The translations under genes and the position numbers were made by a program. DNA of 64,000 bases from Antedon mediterranea (taxonomy: Eukaryota > Echinodermata > Crinoidea > Comatulida > Antedonidae): contig NC_092674.1 in NCBI RefSeq assembly GCF_964355755.1, forward strand, positions 29,314,001 through 29,378,000, given 5' to 3'. Positions within the stretch are counted from its first letter, which is position 1; each line of letters begins with the position of its first letter. Below are positions 33,901 through 44,391 of the stretch, in pieces. A model generated the notes under the pieces. The model was given only the letters and a program-made list of their open reading frames with translations, was not told the DNA's origin and did no database searches.

Positions 33901-36541
33901 ATCCCTCCAGCTCTTCTATTACTGAATACTGTTGTACCATAAACATACTGAAACTAATAAAATCACTTAATAATAATTCTGCAACAAAATGTCCTCTACA
34001 GGTAGTGATGTTGTTCACCCATCCAAGTGGTCGCCAAGTACCTTTGGTTTTACCGCCAAGAAGTCTGCTGGTTCTCTCTGGTGAGGCACGCTACCTCTGG
34101 TCTCATGGGTAAATAGAAATTTCTACGTATTTATTATCTTGGCTTTCTCTGTTTATATAGTATGTACAGAGGCAGGTTTCATTTTTGTGATTTGAGTTAA
34201 AGGTCTTTATAAGCCAATCAGCATCAGGTAGAGAATACTTGTCCTATTTAAAATGTTGCATTTACAGTACTTGTATTTCTTCGTGTAGAATAATATCGAG
34301 AAAAAGTGATGTAGTACCAACCAAAGACGGGTTAAGTGAGGGTGCCCTAACTGTTGTTCCAAGAGGTGTTCGCACTTCCTTTACCTTCAGATCAGTGAAG
34401 TGGACTCCATGTAAATGCGGTAAGTTGCTTAGAATAGAAATCTCGTTAAGTAGGTGATAGCATGCATTTCATTAATAGGCTTCTTTAATAGAGTATAAGT
34501 TTCAAGGATTACACTAACATTAACAATTTGTCTTCTAGCATTTCCTGAAAGATGTGATAGCCAAGGTTATGTGAAAGACTCTGAGGCACTAAGTAGCACT
34601 TCTAAGACCCCAGTTAAGCTGCCAAGCACAGAGCATGAAGCAGCTACGTTAGAAGCCAGTCATGTTCACGATGTGTACGACAATATAGCGTCACATTTCA
34701 GCGAAACAAGATATAAGGCATGGCCGCCAGTTGTTGACTTCCTGCAGGGGATACCGTTTGGCTCAATCGTTCTGGATATAGGTGAGGAAGCGTCAAAATT
34801 CTGTTGTAACACAGTCATATTGTTTAAAAAAACGGTGTTTACTAAGCTGTGATTTAATGCATTTTTGTTAAACTCTGTCTACACTATCAAACTAGTTTGA
34901 CAAAAAAAGTGTGATGTGCCCAAATATAGTAGTGATATGCCCAAATATGGTAGTGATATGCTCAAATATGGTAGTGATATGCTCAAATATGGTAGTGATA
35001 TGCCCAAATATGGTAGTGATATGCCCAAATATGGTAGTAATATTCCCAAATATGGTAGTAAAATTACATCATCGTGTCTATATATGGACACATTAAATTT
35101 TTTTGTCACATAAAGTTTGATAGTGTAGAGAGAGCTTTGCTAAAAAAATTTCTTTTTTTAGGCTGTGGAAACGGAAAATATCTTGGAATAAATTCAAACC
35201 TTTATAAGGTAGAATATGTCACTGCATTTTTGTAATTAATTAATTGTAATACAAAATATTCTAAATGCAAATTATAATATTAACTAAATACAGTTCAATC
35301 AACATAAGTTTAATGTTTTTGATAGTTTGGATGTGATCGTAGTCGTAATCTTGTCAGCGTGTGTCGCGAGAGGTCGCATCAAGCCTTTGTTTGCGACTCG
35401 CTTTCCTTACCAGTTCGTGGCAATTCTCTGGATGTCTGCATTTGTATTGCCGTTCTACACCATTTTACAACTGCGGTAGGTTATGTTTGATTACACGCCA
35501 TAACTTATTTTTTATTCAATACAATCCAATTTTCTTTATAATTTGTGGCATTAAGGCTTTAACATAATGAACTGTCAGTATAAATCTATAAAGCTCTGTC
35601 TACACTATCAAACTACTTTGACAAAACAAGTGTGATTTGCCCAAATATGGTAGTGATATGGATAAATATAGTAGTGCTATGGATAAATATGGTAGTGCTA
35701 TTGATAAATATGGTAGTGATATGACATCATCATGTCCATATATGGGCACATCAAATTTTGTTGTCACATAAAGTTTGATAGTGTAGAAAGAGCTTGAGTC
35801 TATAAGGAATTGCTAATAATTATGCATACTTTGTATTGTTTGCAGGAGAGAAGATTACATGGCCTCAAAGAAATCGTTCGCGTTTTACGACCCGGTGGTA
35901 AAGCTCTGGTTACCGTGTGGGCGCTAGAACAAGAAAAGAATAAGAAAAAATCAACGTACTTAAAAAAGACAAAATCAGATGCCAAGAGTCGGTCAAATAA
36001 AATTGGTGCAATACAAGATAGAAAGATTGAGAATAAATTGGGTGTAGAAGATATAAATATTTCTAATTTAAATATAGAAGAATTATCGGATGACAAATTA
36101 TGTTCCTCAGGAGGAGCAACTCAAGGTGATAAAATAGATTCCTTAAAAGTTTGTGGAGAGGAAGCAGGGACCACTTTAATGAACAGTTCTGATTTATCAG
36201 AAACTACTGGAAAATCAGAATCTGCTACCTCAGAAATTACCATCAATGAAAATGTAGCTAGCTTAGGAGATACTGGTGTAGAAGCACCTGTTAATTCCGA
36301 CTTGAATGTCCACTCTAACAGAACTCAGTTTAAACAGCAAGACATGCTTGTACCATGGCATTTTAAAAAGCCAGGAGAGAAAGTGACGAGTGAAAAAGAT
36401 TTTGAGGTGTACCATAGGTTCTACCACGTGTTTGTGGACGGGGAGCTCCAGTCTTTATGTTCAGAACTTTCTGATGTCACAATTGACAAATGTTATTATG
36501 TAGAAGGCAACTGGTTTATAATATTTCAAAAGAATTTTTAA
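30964..36541 (+). CDS. ALKBH8: Alkylated DNA repair protein AlkB homolog 8, tRNA wobble methyltransferase
   Basis: Eleven exons join in phase: 30964-31107, 31656-31896, 32814-32951, 33145-33342, 33811-33881, 34002-34108, 34289-34419, 34539-34781, 35162-35208, 35326-35475 and 35846-36541 (TAA), giving 721 aa (human 664). Residues 49-128 form the RRM ([21 protein letters not shown]). The AlkB 2-oxoglutarate/Fe(II) domain follows: iron ligands His245 and Asp247 (SHVDTHSAF) and His299 (LWSHG), and Arg328/Arg334 in RTSFTFR. The methyltransferase has SAM motif [12 protein letters not shown] (423-433), [17 protein letters not shown] and the C-terminal [10 protein letters not shown]. In known orthologs the methyltransferase, with TRMT112, makes mcm5U in wobble uridine and the AlkB domain hydroxylates it. 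The extra length lies in a Lys/Ser/Asp-rich stretch of the last exon (about residues 520-660), probably disordered. Three family-B MITEs sit close to its splice sites. Confidence 0.97.
31957..32125 (+). mobile_element. Family-D hAT-like MITE
   Basis: Starts CAGTGGCGTAGTGGCTATAA, then CACTCACTGACTAAACCCAG, as in the other family-D copies. The right end is diverged. It lies in ALKBH8 intron 2 next to a family-C fragment (32128-32256). Confidence 0.7.
32128..32256 (+). mobile_element. Family-C fragment
   Basis: Contains TTTGACCAATGATGATGCGA and GTTGCGTCCTAGTGGGAACC, the right half of family C. The left end is missing or diverged. Confidence 0.6.
32345..32755 (+). repeat. Tandem array, ~110-bp unit, four copies
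   Basis: Four units share CATTATTATAACATACTT, TAATTTATATTTCCAAAATG and ACACTAACACTTACCTC. The first two carry GCAAAGCGCCTCT, the last two GGCAAGCGGCTGCAGCC, so two sub-types were amplified in turn. It lies in ALKBH8 intron 2, just before exon 3. Confidence 0.9.
33352..33497 (-). mobile_element. Family-B palindromic MITE beside an ALKBH8 splice donor
   Basis: Starts nine bases after the last base of ALKBH8 exon 4 (33342), leaving only the donor and a few intron bases. Terminal repeats are AAGCTCTGTCTACACTATC and GATAGTGTAGACAAAGCTTT. Confidence 0.9.
33640..33759 (-). mobile_element. Family-D element (minus, diverged)
   Basis: The right end TAGCGCTCATAACCGTTATG followed by CCACTG is the inverted family-D end; the interior has changed strongly. 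It lies in ALKBH8 intron 4. Confidence 0.6.
34869..35138 (+). mobile_element. Family-B MITE with an internal 21-bp tandem expansion
   Basis: The terminal repeats are intact. At 34918-35064 the module GCCCAAATATGGTAGTGATA(T) is repeated seven times in a row, where other copies have one to four. Because the unit is a multiple of three, both strands show long periodic ORFs, which are artefacts. The element ends 24 bases before ALKBH8 exon 9 and so overlaps the likely branch-point region. Confidence 0.93.
35589..35795 (+). mobile_element. Family-B MITE with a variant 21-bp expansion
   Basis: Complete copy with about four internal modules, here changed to GATAAATATGGTAGTGCTAT. The expansion therefore happened independently of that at 34918. 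It ends about 50 bases before ALKBH8 exon 11. Confidence 0.9.
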
Positions 36542-37229
36542 TAATTAATTATTATAAAGATGTAGATCAGAAAACAAAATGTGTCGTAGTTTTTTTTTCT
36601 GTTAAGATTCTTTATATTTGATATTAAATTAATTGTTCATACTGTATATTTTTATGCAACTCATATTGAAATTAAATAATCAAAAAATATTTAGTATCTT
36701 CTTTTGTATTATTTATTCCAAACAAATATGAAATAAAAAATTCAAAAGTGTATTAGCTAAAACTAGCGTTGATTTTACAATTGTTATACTGTATTACTGT
36801 ACATTGTACAGTTAAACAAACTAGAGTTTGATGTCTTATCGCCAATGTAGTTAAATAAAACATATGTACAGTACCTCCAAGAAGGTGCTTACATAAAACA
36901 AAACATACAAAATATTTAGTTTTTGTGGAATTAAATATAATATAAAATATCCAATACTGTTTTTGTACTTTAATAGCATGTTAACAATAACATAAATGCA
37001 CACATTTACATGAAAATAACATTAAAATTGCCACATGCCATCAGTACTGTATGTGTATACTTCAATAGTAACACACAACTCGTTTGAATTATTTAAGCCT
37101 TTAAAATGTAGCAAAAACATCCATATTTTGGGACTTAGCTACAGGGCATGGTAGTATGTGTTCCCTCCGACAACCATCACAGAAACTTGGCCTAAGAGCC
37201 TGGTAGGATGTGTAGTTCCCTGACATCCA
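36542..37229. other. Convergent 3' region of ALKBH8 and SLC30A9
   Basis: Both genes end here on opposite strands. The AT-rich sequence includes AATAAA at 36732 and ATTAAA near 36670, usable for ALKBH8, and a TTTATT at about 36713 that reads AATAAA for SLC30A9. No other gene is seen. Confidence 0.5.
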
Positions 37230-40200
37230 TCACAGGATTTCCAGATCAACATGCCTGACATCCGAGTTTATTTTCTGTAGAGAAATGAATATGATATAAT
37301 AAACAATCATGCTTAATGATTTTTTCCAAATCATCACTTTTCAATACAATATTTGCATTGGTTATTGCGAATGACAACTGACCTTAATTTGTTTCTCGAT
37401 GCGGTCAACTTCGACCCCAAGATTATCAATGATATTTTCACCATGACGAAGCATGAATTGTTCTAGTTGTTCCAAAGATTCAAACTCCTTCATATCCTGT
37501 AAAAAAAAATTTACAGTTACAATCTGATATCTGTCCATAAAACAATAATGTCTGCTTTTTAGAATATTGAATAAGAAATCATGCTATTTTTAAGAAAATA
37601 ATATATTGTATATACACTGTATTTCATTCAAATATTTAAGTTTGTGAGTGGCTGAGCGGTTAAGACAGTGGAACCGTAATTACGTAGCCATAACATCGGC
37701 AGGGGTTCGAGGCTCACTCACTCCATGGTTCTGGTGGTAGAACGAGTCTTCTCGGATAAGGACTATAAACCGTAGGTCCAGTGTACACATCTAGCTCGTG
37801 TGCACTTTATAGAACCTAGTACATCTTTCGAGAAGAGTAGGGGGTTACCCCGGTGTACCCCGGTGTACCCCAGTGTATTAGTACACCACAGCCACTGATC
37901 ACCAACTGGGCCCTCTGGGAGACCAGTCTTTGACTGAAGAGGTTACCCAGTATAAATATAAATTTCAATCAATTCAATCAATTACCTTTAACATAGATTC
38001 TATATCTTGTCCGTCAAGATATGACCTGGTCACTTCTTGTCCATCAAAGTCCACTTCAGCCTTGAATCGGATTTTATCCACCCCCATAACAGTGGCTTTC
38101 ACATCATACACGCCTCTAAAATTATTTCATTACAAAAAATAAAATTGAATTATTTTAAGCTTAAGCTTGGTTCTGGCTAAGATTTAGAAGCAATGCAAGC
38201 AAGTTGACCAATGACAAGCAACAGTATATCGCTTGTGATTTGTCAACATAATATATCTGACTTATTTGTGTGTAACAAATAATTCATGATTTTGGGAAAA
38301 CTTACCTGACCATAACATCATTTTCAAGTGCTTCACTGATGTGTGTCAACTGATCTTGTGGTATTGAGCGCCCTACCAATGCTTCTGTGTTGGTGTAGAT
38401 TAGAAAAGTTGAAACCACTCCTGTAAAGAAAGATGTCAAAATGTTTTCAAAACGCGTGATGTCCCCAAATATGGTAGTGATAAATATTGATAGTGTAGAC
38501 AGATAGTGTATAGCTTTAGAGAGTGAAGTAGAAATAGCCATGGGTTACAACCCTAGCACTATTTCATAATTGAACCATGTACCTTGGTATTGGAAGGAAA
38601 GTTGTTAACCACCAAGCAACAGCTTCTTTTTGGCTTCTAGAAGGCACAACAGTTACTTACCTAGAAGTCCTCCAATCACAATAGAGCCTACAGCATCGTA
38701 GACTGGACTCCCTGTCAAGGATGTTAGGCCCATACAGGTAGCTGCAACAGTTACTTACCTAGAAGTCCTCCAATCACAATAGAGCCTACAGCATCGTAGA
38801 CTGGACTCCCTGTCAAGGATGTTAGGCCCATACAGATGGCTGCAACAGTTACTTACCTAGAAGTCCTCCGATCACAATAGAGCCTACAGCATCGTAGACT
38901 GGACTCCCTGTCAAGGATGTTAGGCCCATACAGGTGGCTGCAACAGTTACTCCAATGACAGCTACAGTATCTTCTAGTAACACTACATTTACACTTGGGT
39001 CTTTACTCTGTAGAACTTGGATTGGAAGTATACGCAAATTAGAAAATGTATGTGGCAATATTGCTATAACAGGGAACAAAGTAACATTGTAACAGACTAA
39101 AATCACATTTAGCTGTTTAAAATAAGGGATGGTAATATGGTGGAGGGTAACTGCTGTATTCAGACTTATATATATATCTTCATTCCATTTAGGAAAGTAT
39201 TTGTTTCCATTCAAATATTTTTTAAGGGTTTTTCCCTTTAGCATATTTATAGAATACGGTCATAGGTCATCCAATAGACTATACAATGCAAACACAGAAT
39301 AATCTTAACCATGTGATTTATTATTTTACAGTACTTACCATAATTCATAAAACCAATTTGTTTCTTTTTTGCTTGACCTTTGATATGACTAATTGCAGCC
39401 ATCAATGTTGCTAAGTAAAGTACAAATTATGCAATTAGAAAATGTGTGTGTATGTGTTTGTATGTTACAAATACGAAATGCACTACATGCACCACAAATG
39501 GTACATAATGTGTACAAAAGTTTAAAAGAACTGATTGTCTTTTCAATATACAGTACACATTTCTTGTCATGGACAGATGTGCTAAACACAACATCGCAGA
39601 AACTAATATGCCACTCTCAGGTGAAACAAGCATTTAACATCTATATCACCTACAGTACACTAAAAACTTATTTTAAACCCAAATAATGAAATGTGTCGTA
39701 AATGTTACCGTACCTCCTTCAGAGAGAAAGGATCCACCTAATATACAGAAAGACCAAAGAAGTGATTCCATCTCCTGGGGATTAATAAGTCCCTGGATAC
39801 CATGGTATATAGACAAGCCAGCACCAACACAAAAAATACCAACTCCACTTATTAAGGAGGATACATATCTCAGATTTGAATAGCCATACCTGTATATAAA
39901 AATATTGTATAATATTAGAATGGGTACGATGTGAAACTATCAAAGGTAAAAGCTTTGTTTACACTATCAAACTAGTTTGACAAAAAAAATGTGCAATGTA
40001 CCCAAATATTTTTTTGTCACATAATGTTTGATAGTGTAGACAGAGCTTAATACAATCATGACAATAAGGCAGGAGAATATATGTAATAGAAATTCTTTTG
40101 AAAGAAGCAGTATACCGATTGACAGGTAAAAATCCCTTCCATCAAAGGGTGCAAGTCATCTCACCAAGTTGAGTCCATTTTCATTTTTCTATTAAAGAAA

Positions 40201-43179
40201 GGATGAACTTATACCCAAACAAGTGATATTTTAACAAATAGGCCCATGGGCTTATATTCAACATATACCAATGTGAATGGTATACTCACGGATGATCTGG
40301 GTTTGGTTTCTTTATAGACTGATTTATGCCGACAGCTAATATTGCTTGATTGCAGACGTCTGCTGCTGAGTGAATTGCTTCTGAGAACATACTGGCTGAA
40401 CCGGAGTACAGCCACGCTAACAGCTTGAATCCAAAATTTGCTAAATTTCTAAAAAATAATAATATAATTTCACATATCAATACAATAACATACAATATAA
40501 CATATGAAAATGAAAAATTCTTGACAGGGATAGCTTAGCAAAATACTTTGTTGTAACTCAGTTCAGTGAGCCAGTAGGTACAGTAGCTAGACCTAGACAG
40601 TTAATGCTGGGTTGTTGGCCGCTCGACACTTATGAGAGTTGAAATTAGTTTACAGTATGTGTCGTCCATATCTCGCGGAAATTCAGCACAGTTATGCTGC
40701 AATACAGGTTCTCTAGACTTTATAAAATTAGTCTGTCTAAAGTACCGTTAGACTAGGAACAAGTTTCAAATCCTACTTACATAGCAATGGCAAGCATAAC
40801 AACTTTTCCTGTACCATCAAAAAATGATTCAGTTGGCTAAATGCAAAAGATAGAAAAAACAAAAACATTAAAATCATTCATCATCAAATTGCAACTAAGA
40901 CACTAGAGTGACTAAGACACTAGTGTGACTAAGACACTAGAGTGACTAAAACACTAGTGTGACTAAAGACACTAGTGTTACTAAGTGTTACTAGTGTGAC
41001 TAAGACACTAGTGTTACTAAGTGTTACTAGTGTGACTAAGACACTAGTGTTACTAAGTGTTACTAGCGTGACTAAGACACTAGTGTTATCTATTCAAATA
41101 AATATTCAAAAATGTTGATTTTGTATACAAAAATATTTACCTTATTAGCACCAAAGAAACTGTCATGTTGTTTGATGGCTTTCTTTAATAAAAACACATC
41201 TAAACAAAAGTCATTTAAAAATATGTATTATTTACAAATGTAGAAAAAGTTGTTATACATACGGTAAGCCAAGCAATGAAATGCAGGCCCTATTATAGCA
41301 ATCAATATTTAAACACTATGATAGGCCTATTGAAGACTTTTATTAGTGGGCTTATCCCATCAATCTGAAATGCTCAGAGAAATTGGTTTTGGTTTTAACA
41401 GAATCTGTGTGTAGATTGCAGTGGCCTGCTTTAACCAATTTACAATATATAAATATAATGGAAAACTTACTTTCTTTTTGATCTTCCTCCTGCTGTTTCT
41501 TCTTTATTATTGCCCTATTGAGCGCTTCAGAGCTTCCCCATACCTCAAGAGCCCTGAAAATGAAACAAAACTATTTAATTCAGTTTTATTTGCATAATAA
41601 ACAATGATTATCACTATAAAGCTATGTCTACACTATCAAACTTTATGTGACAAAAAAAATGTGATGTGTCCATATATGGACATGATGATGTGATATCACT
41701 ACCATATTTGGGCATATCACTACCATATTTGGGCATATCACTACTATAGGTCTATTGGGCATATCACACTTTTTTGTGTCAAACTAGGTTGATAGTATAG
41801 ATAGAGCGTTATATGTGTATAACTAGTTATAATTAATTCATACTTAGCCTCAACATCTAAACGCAAATAGACCATCAACGTTTGCTGATTGTCGTATGGA
41901 CTTCTCCTCGCTGTCTTCCGCAAATTCTCTAAATCACTGTTGATAAATAATGCAAAAGAAAATATGAAACATTTAAATGTTTAATATGGACGGTTCTGTG
42001 TCTATGGGCCTAGTCCTTTACTTTCTTTCAGAAATTCTTATTTATTTTTTTTATTTGAAGGTGAAAACATATGTGTACCTTGATTTTAATAAATATTCCT
42101 TCATAGCACGAATAGCTGTGATGGTGGAATTGTCGCTATATTTACGGCTGTAATCCACTTTTTTGCGTCGAAACATGTAAGGCTTTATGATTTCTGAAGA
42201 ATAAAAATATTAAAAAGTATGATACTAAATAATCTTATGATACAATTAAAATTATTGTGTGAATTTTTTCTCAATATTTTTTATTTACTTTTCAATTCTG
42301 CCTCACCCTCTGTTGTGACCTCTGGTACCTTATGTTGGTTTTCAATGTTATTAGTAAAATCATCATTTGTGCCATCTGGTGTTCGAGATGTTTTATCTTC
42401 TTCATTTGAGTCATTATTTGTGCCAGCTTTTAATGTTTTATCAGGATCGTCTGTGGGTGCTTTGTTACATAAAGTTCTTACAGCTTCAAAAACTAAAATT
42501 TTGCTATAGGTTTCTGGATACAGTATTTTAAATATATTCCCTATTGAAAAAAAGCAGAAACAAACTATCAATAAATTATCTAAAATAAATTTTAAATAGT
42601 TTAAATAAAACATAATTATTAATTCAGAAATGTTTGCACCAGACATATTAAGTATTAATAAATTTTGCAAGGAGTAAAATATAAATATTATGTAGTCATT
42701 AAAATAGTTTCAAATAAACTTTAAATTATTAATTCTGAAATGTTTACACCAGACACTATTATAAAAGATTTTAATAATTTGAATTTTAATAATATTAGCA
42801 TTTATTATTAATTTTGTAAAGAGCAAAAGTTACACACACATAGCACACAGGATCTTTTACTAATTATTATTTTATCATTATTATTATTATTATTAATTAA
42901 CGATATTTTGTAATTCTAACCTTTTGAAAAACTTGTGGTCGATATGTTTAAAACATGGCCTGTTTTTTTAACATTACTTTTAGAATGTATGTGTTTGTGA
43001 ATATAGTTAGATTTAAATTTAATGGGATAATCACACACGGATAAATACATTTTGCTAGGCCTCCGTAGACAAGTCATACTAGCAGAGCTCGCACTAACGA
43101 CATGGGAGAAGGATCGGTTTATCGACAGTACGCTCTGCGTTTGATTACGGAGGCCAAGGCCTAGGCTAAACATTGCCAT
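37230..43179 (-). CDS. SLC30A9: Mitochondrial zinc transporter SLC30A9 (ZnT9)
   Basis: Fifteen exons join in phase: 43179-42921, 42540-42289, 42193-42079, 41936-41844, 41553-41471, 41199-41141, 40836-40781, 40448-40290, 39889-39714, 39410-39339, 39015-38857, 38420-38306, 38115-37986, 37496-37383 and 37274-37230 (TGA), giving 628 aa (human 568). The N-terminus is Arg/Ser-rich and acid-free at first, as in a mitochondrial presequence. Residues near 170-280 match the conserved nuclear-receptor-coactivator-like region (MKEYLLKSSDLENLRK, LEVWGSSEALNRA). The cation-diffusion-facilitator core begins near 295, with the zinc site His332/Asp336 in SEAIHSAADVCNQ and LLEDTVAV (454-461). The C-terminus ends VRHVDLEIL, as in vertebrates. 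Orthologs export zinc from the mitochondrial matrix. Two dead copies of part of exon 11 follow that exon. It is transcribed divergently from BLTP1. Confidence 0.97.
37640..37982 (+). mobile_element. tRNA-derived SINE, family S3
   Basis: The head GAGTGGCTGAGCGGTTAAGA with a B box GGGTTCGAGGC resembles a class II tRNA (Ser/Leu type). The body has GTCTTCTCGGATAAGGACTA and AGTAGGGGGTTACCCCGGTG, and the tail is a short CAATT repeat. A body copy in minus orientation lies at 47850-48130. It lies in intron 13 of SLC30A9. Confidence 0.78.
38452..38518 (+). mobile_element. Family-B remnant
   Basis: TGATGTCCCCAAATATGGTA and GATAGTGTAGACAGATAGTG are a shortened family-B interior and right end. The ORF through exon 12 of SLC30A9 continues into it only by chance. 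Confidence 0.65.
38519..38632 (-). mobile_element. Degraded tRNA-derived SINE, family S1
   Basis: Matches 5565-5692: GGGTTACAACCCTAGCACTA, TTGGTATTGGAAGGAAAGTT and AACCACCAAGCAACAGC. It lies in SLC30A9 intron 11. Confidence 0.65.
38653..38946 (-). repeat. 98-bp tandem triplication including part of SLC30A9 exon 11
   Basis: The word TTACTTACCTAGAAGTCCTC starts at 38653, 38751 and 38849, exactly 98 bp apart. Each unit has the last ~80 bases of exon 11 (GLTSLTGSPVYDAVGSIVIG region) and its GTAAGT donor. Only three or four bases differ among units. The copy nearest the exon body uses its donor at 38856. The other two have no usable intron before them (a GTAAGTAACTGTTGCAG spacer of 17 bases), and reading on from copy one gives an immediate TAA. 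They are therefore non-coding if the assembly is right. Confidence 0.93.
39947..40049 (+). mobile_element. Short family-B MITE
   Basis: Terminal repeats AAGCTTTGTTTACACTATC and GATAGTGTAGACAGAGCTTA enclose only about 55 bases; the central modules are gone, an internal deletion derivative. SLC30A9 intron 8. Confidence 0.85.
40896..41087 (+). repeat. Minisatellite of ACACTAGTGTGACTAAG type
   Basis: About a dozen GACTAAGACACTAGTGT-like units (15-17 bp) turn into a 32-bp higher-order form with GTTACTAAGTGTTACTAGTG. CACTAGTG is a perfect palindrome in each unit. It lies in SLC30A9 intron 6 and is probably length-variable. Confidence 0.92.
41616..41811 (-). mobile_element. Family-B MITE with about four modules
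   Basis: Complete element whose interior repeats ACTACCATATTTGGGCATAT several times. Its right repeat carries substitutions (GATAGTATAGATAGAGCG). SLC30A9 intron 4. Confidence 0.88.
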
Positions 43180-44391
43180 TTTATTCCTTGTTTTGGTTAG
43201 CGATATTGAATTTTCGAAGAACTAGTGGCACGGCCGACATTATTTATCGTTATACTACCGATAAAACCACTTGAAACATTTCTAATTATAAATAAATATT
43301 GTATTTTAAAAAGTTGTCTTTCGCAATCGATCATCCGATCAAAATTTCCATCAATGGAAAAAAACAAAAACAAACCATTCAAAATTGCCAAGAATCAAAA
43401 TAATACTACTAAAACCAATTAATACTAAATTCTCTTAAAAACTAAATATAGTAGTTAATACTTCAACAGAACATTATACAATATTTGTGAGTAATATATT
43501 CAATCATTATAAAGTGATTTCTAAGGATATTTAAGTAATATTTAAAATAGTTACACACACATTAAAACAATCCATGAAAATTCCTGGCAATCTCCAAAAT
43601 AAAATACCAGCACAGCGCCCTCATTAGTAATGTTTACATTCATTGGTTTTTCATCGGAAACAGAAGTTTCGCACAGATTTCGAACCTACAAAAGCTTCTG
43701 TCTTAGATGTTTTGCATTCATTTTGGAATAAATGATGATTTACATTTAAACACCGTTATTTTAAGACTGTTATAAACCAACCTACAATGATTATCCGGTA
43801 GTTTTACAACAGCAGGTAGGGCCTAGGCCTAAAAATGCTCTGAATGAAGTGGGGCGTGTGTGTGTGTGAAAGGTAAAAAGGGGAGCAATGTATGGCTCAA
43901 ATGTCAATGAGCATGGTGTCGGTGAAAGTTTTCTATATTATGCCCAATTTATAATCATTCCGGCCCAAATATGGTCGTAACCGGAAATGTATGACAGTCA
44001 AAATCGCAGGTATAATAATGGGATATGTTTTGTTATTGTTAAACATACTGACAGTCTAAATTAAATTTTTTTTTTATTTAGTAGAACTAATATAATAATA
44101 TGTCAATTGATTAAAATTGTTTCCTGAAGTAAAGGAAGCATTTATCTCCATGTTCTGACTGAGTCTACAATTCATTACAAAACAGTAGACTACTGTTAGT
44201 AAAAATCTATGTTATAATATATACTGAAATTGATTATACATAATGGGTTTTTAATTAATTACGTTCTGTGATGGATCTGAAATGTCAATCATCTTGTTTT
44301 TTTGTCATTAAGCTTTATTTCAGAAATTATTTTAAAATTAAATTTAAATGTTTAATATTTTTATTTTTTAAAGATTTAATAGGTCTAAAAA
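43180..44391. promoter_or_regulatory. Shared upstream region of divergent SLC30A9 and BLTP1
   Basis: The two start codons are 1.2 kb apart on opposite strands. The stretch holds no repeat family of the window and no supported ORF, only an interrupted GT run near 43855. An AG at 44382 lies nine bases before the BLTP1 ATG, so its first coding exon may be preceded by a non-coding exon here. No TATA box can be assigned with confidence. A bidirectional promoter is inferred from layout only. Confidence 0.5.

Noticed and set aside
34879-35113. Overlapping ORFs on both strands with 7-residue repeats (LPYLGIS and similar)
   Set aside because: They are translations of the 21-bp tandem module inside a non-coding MITE.
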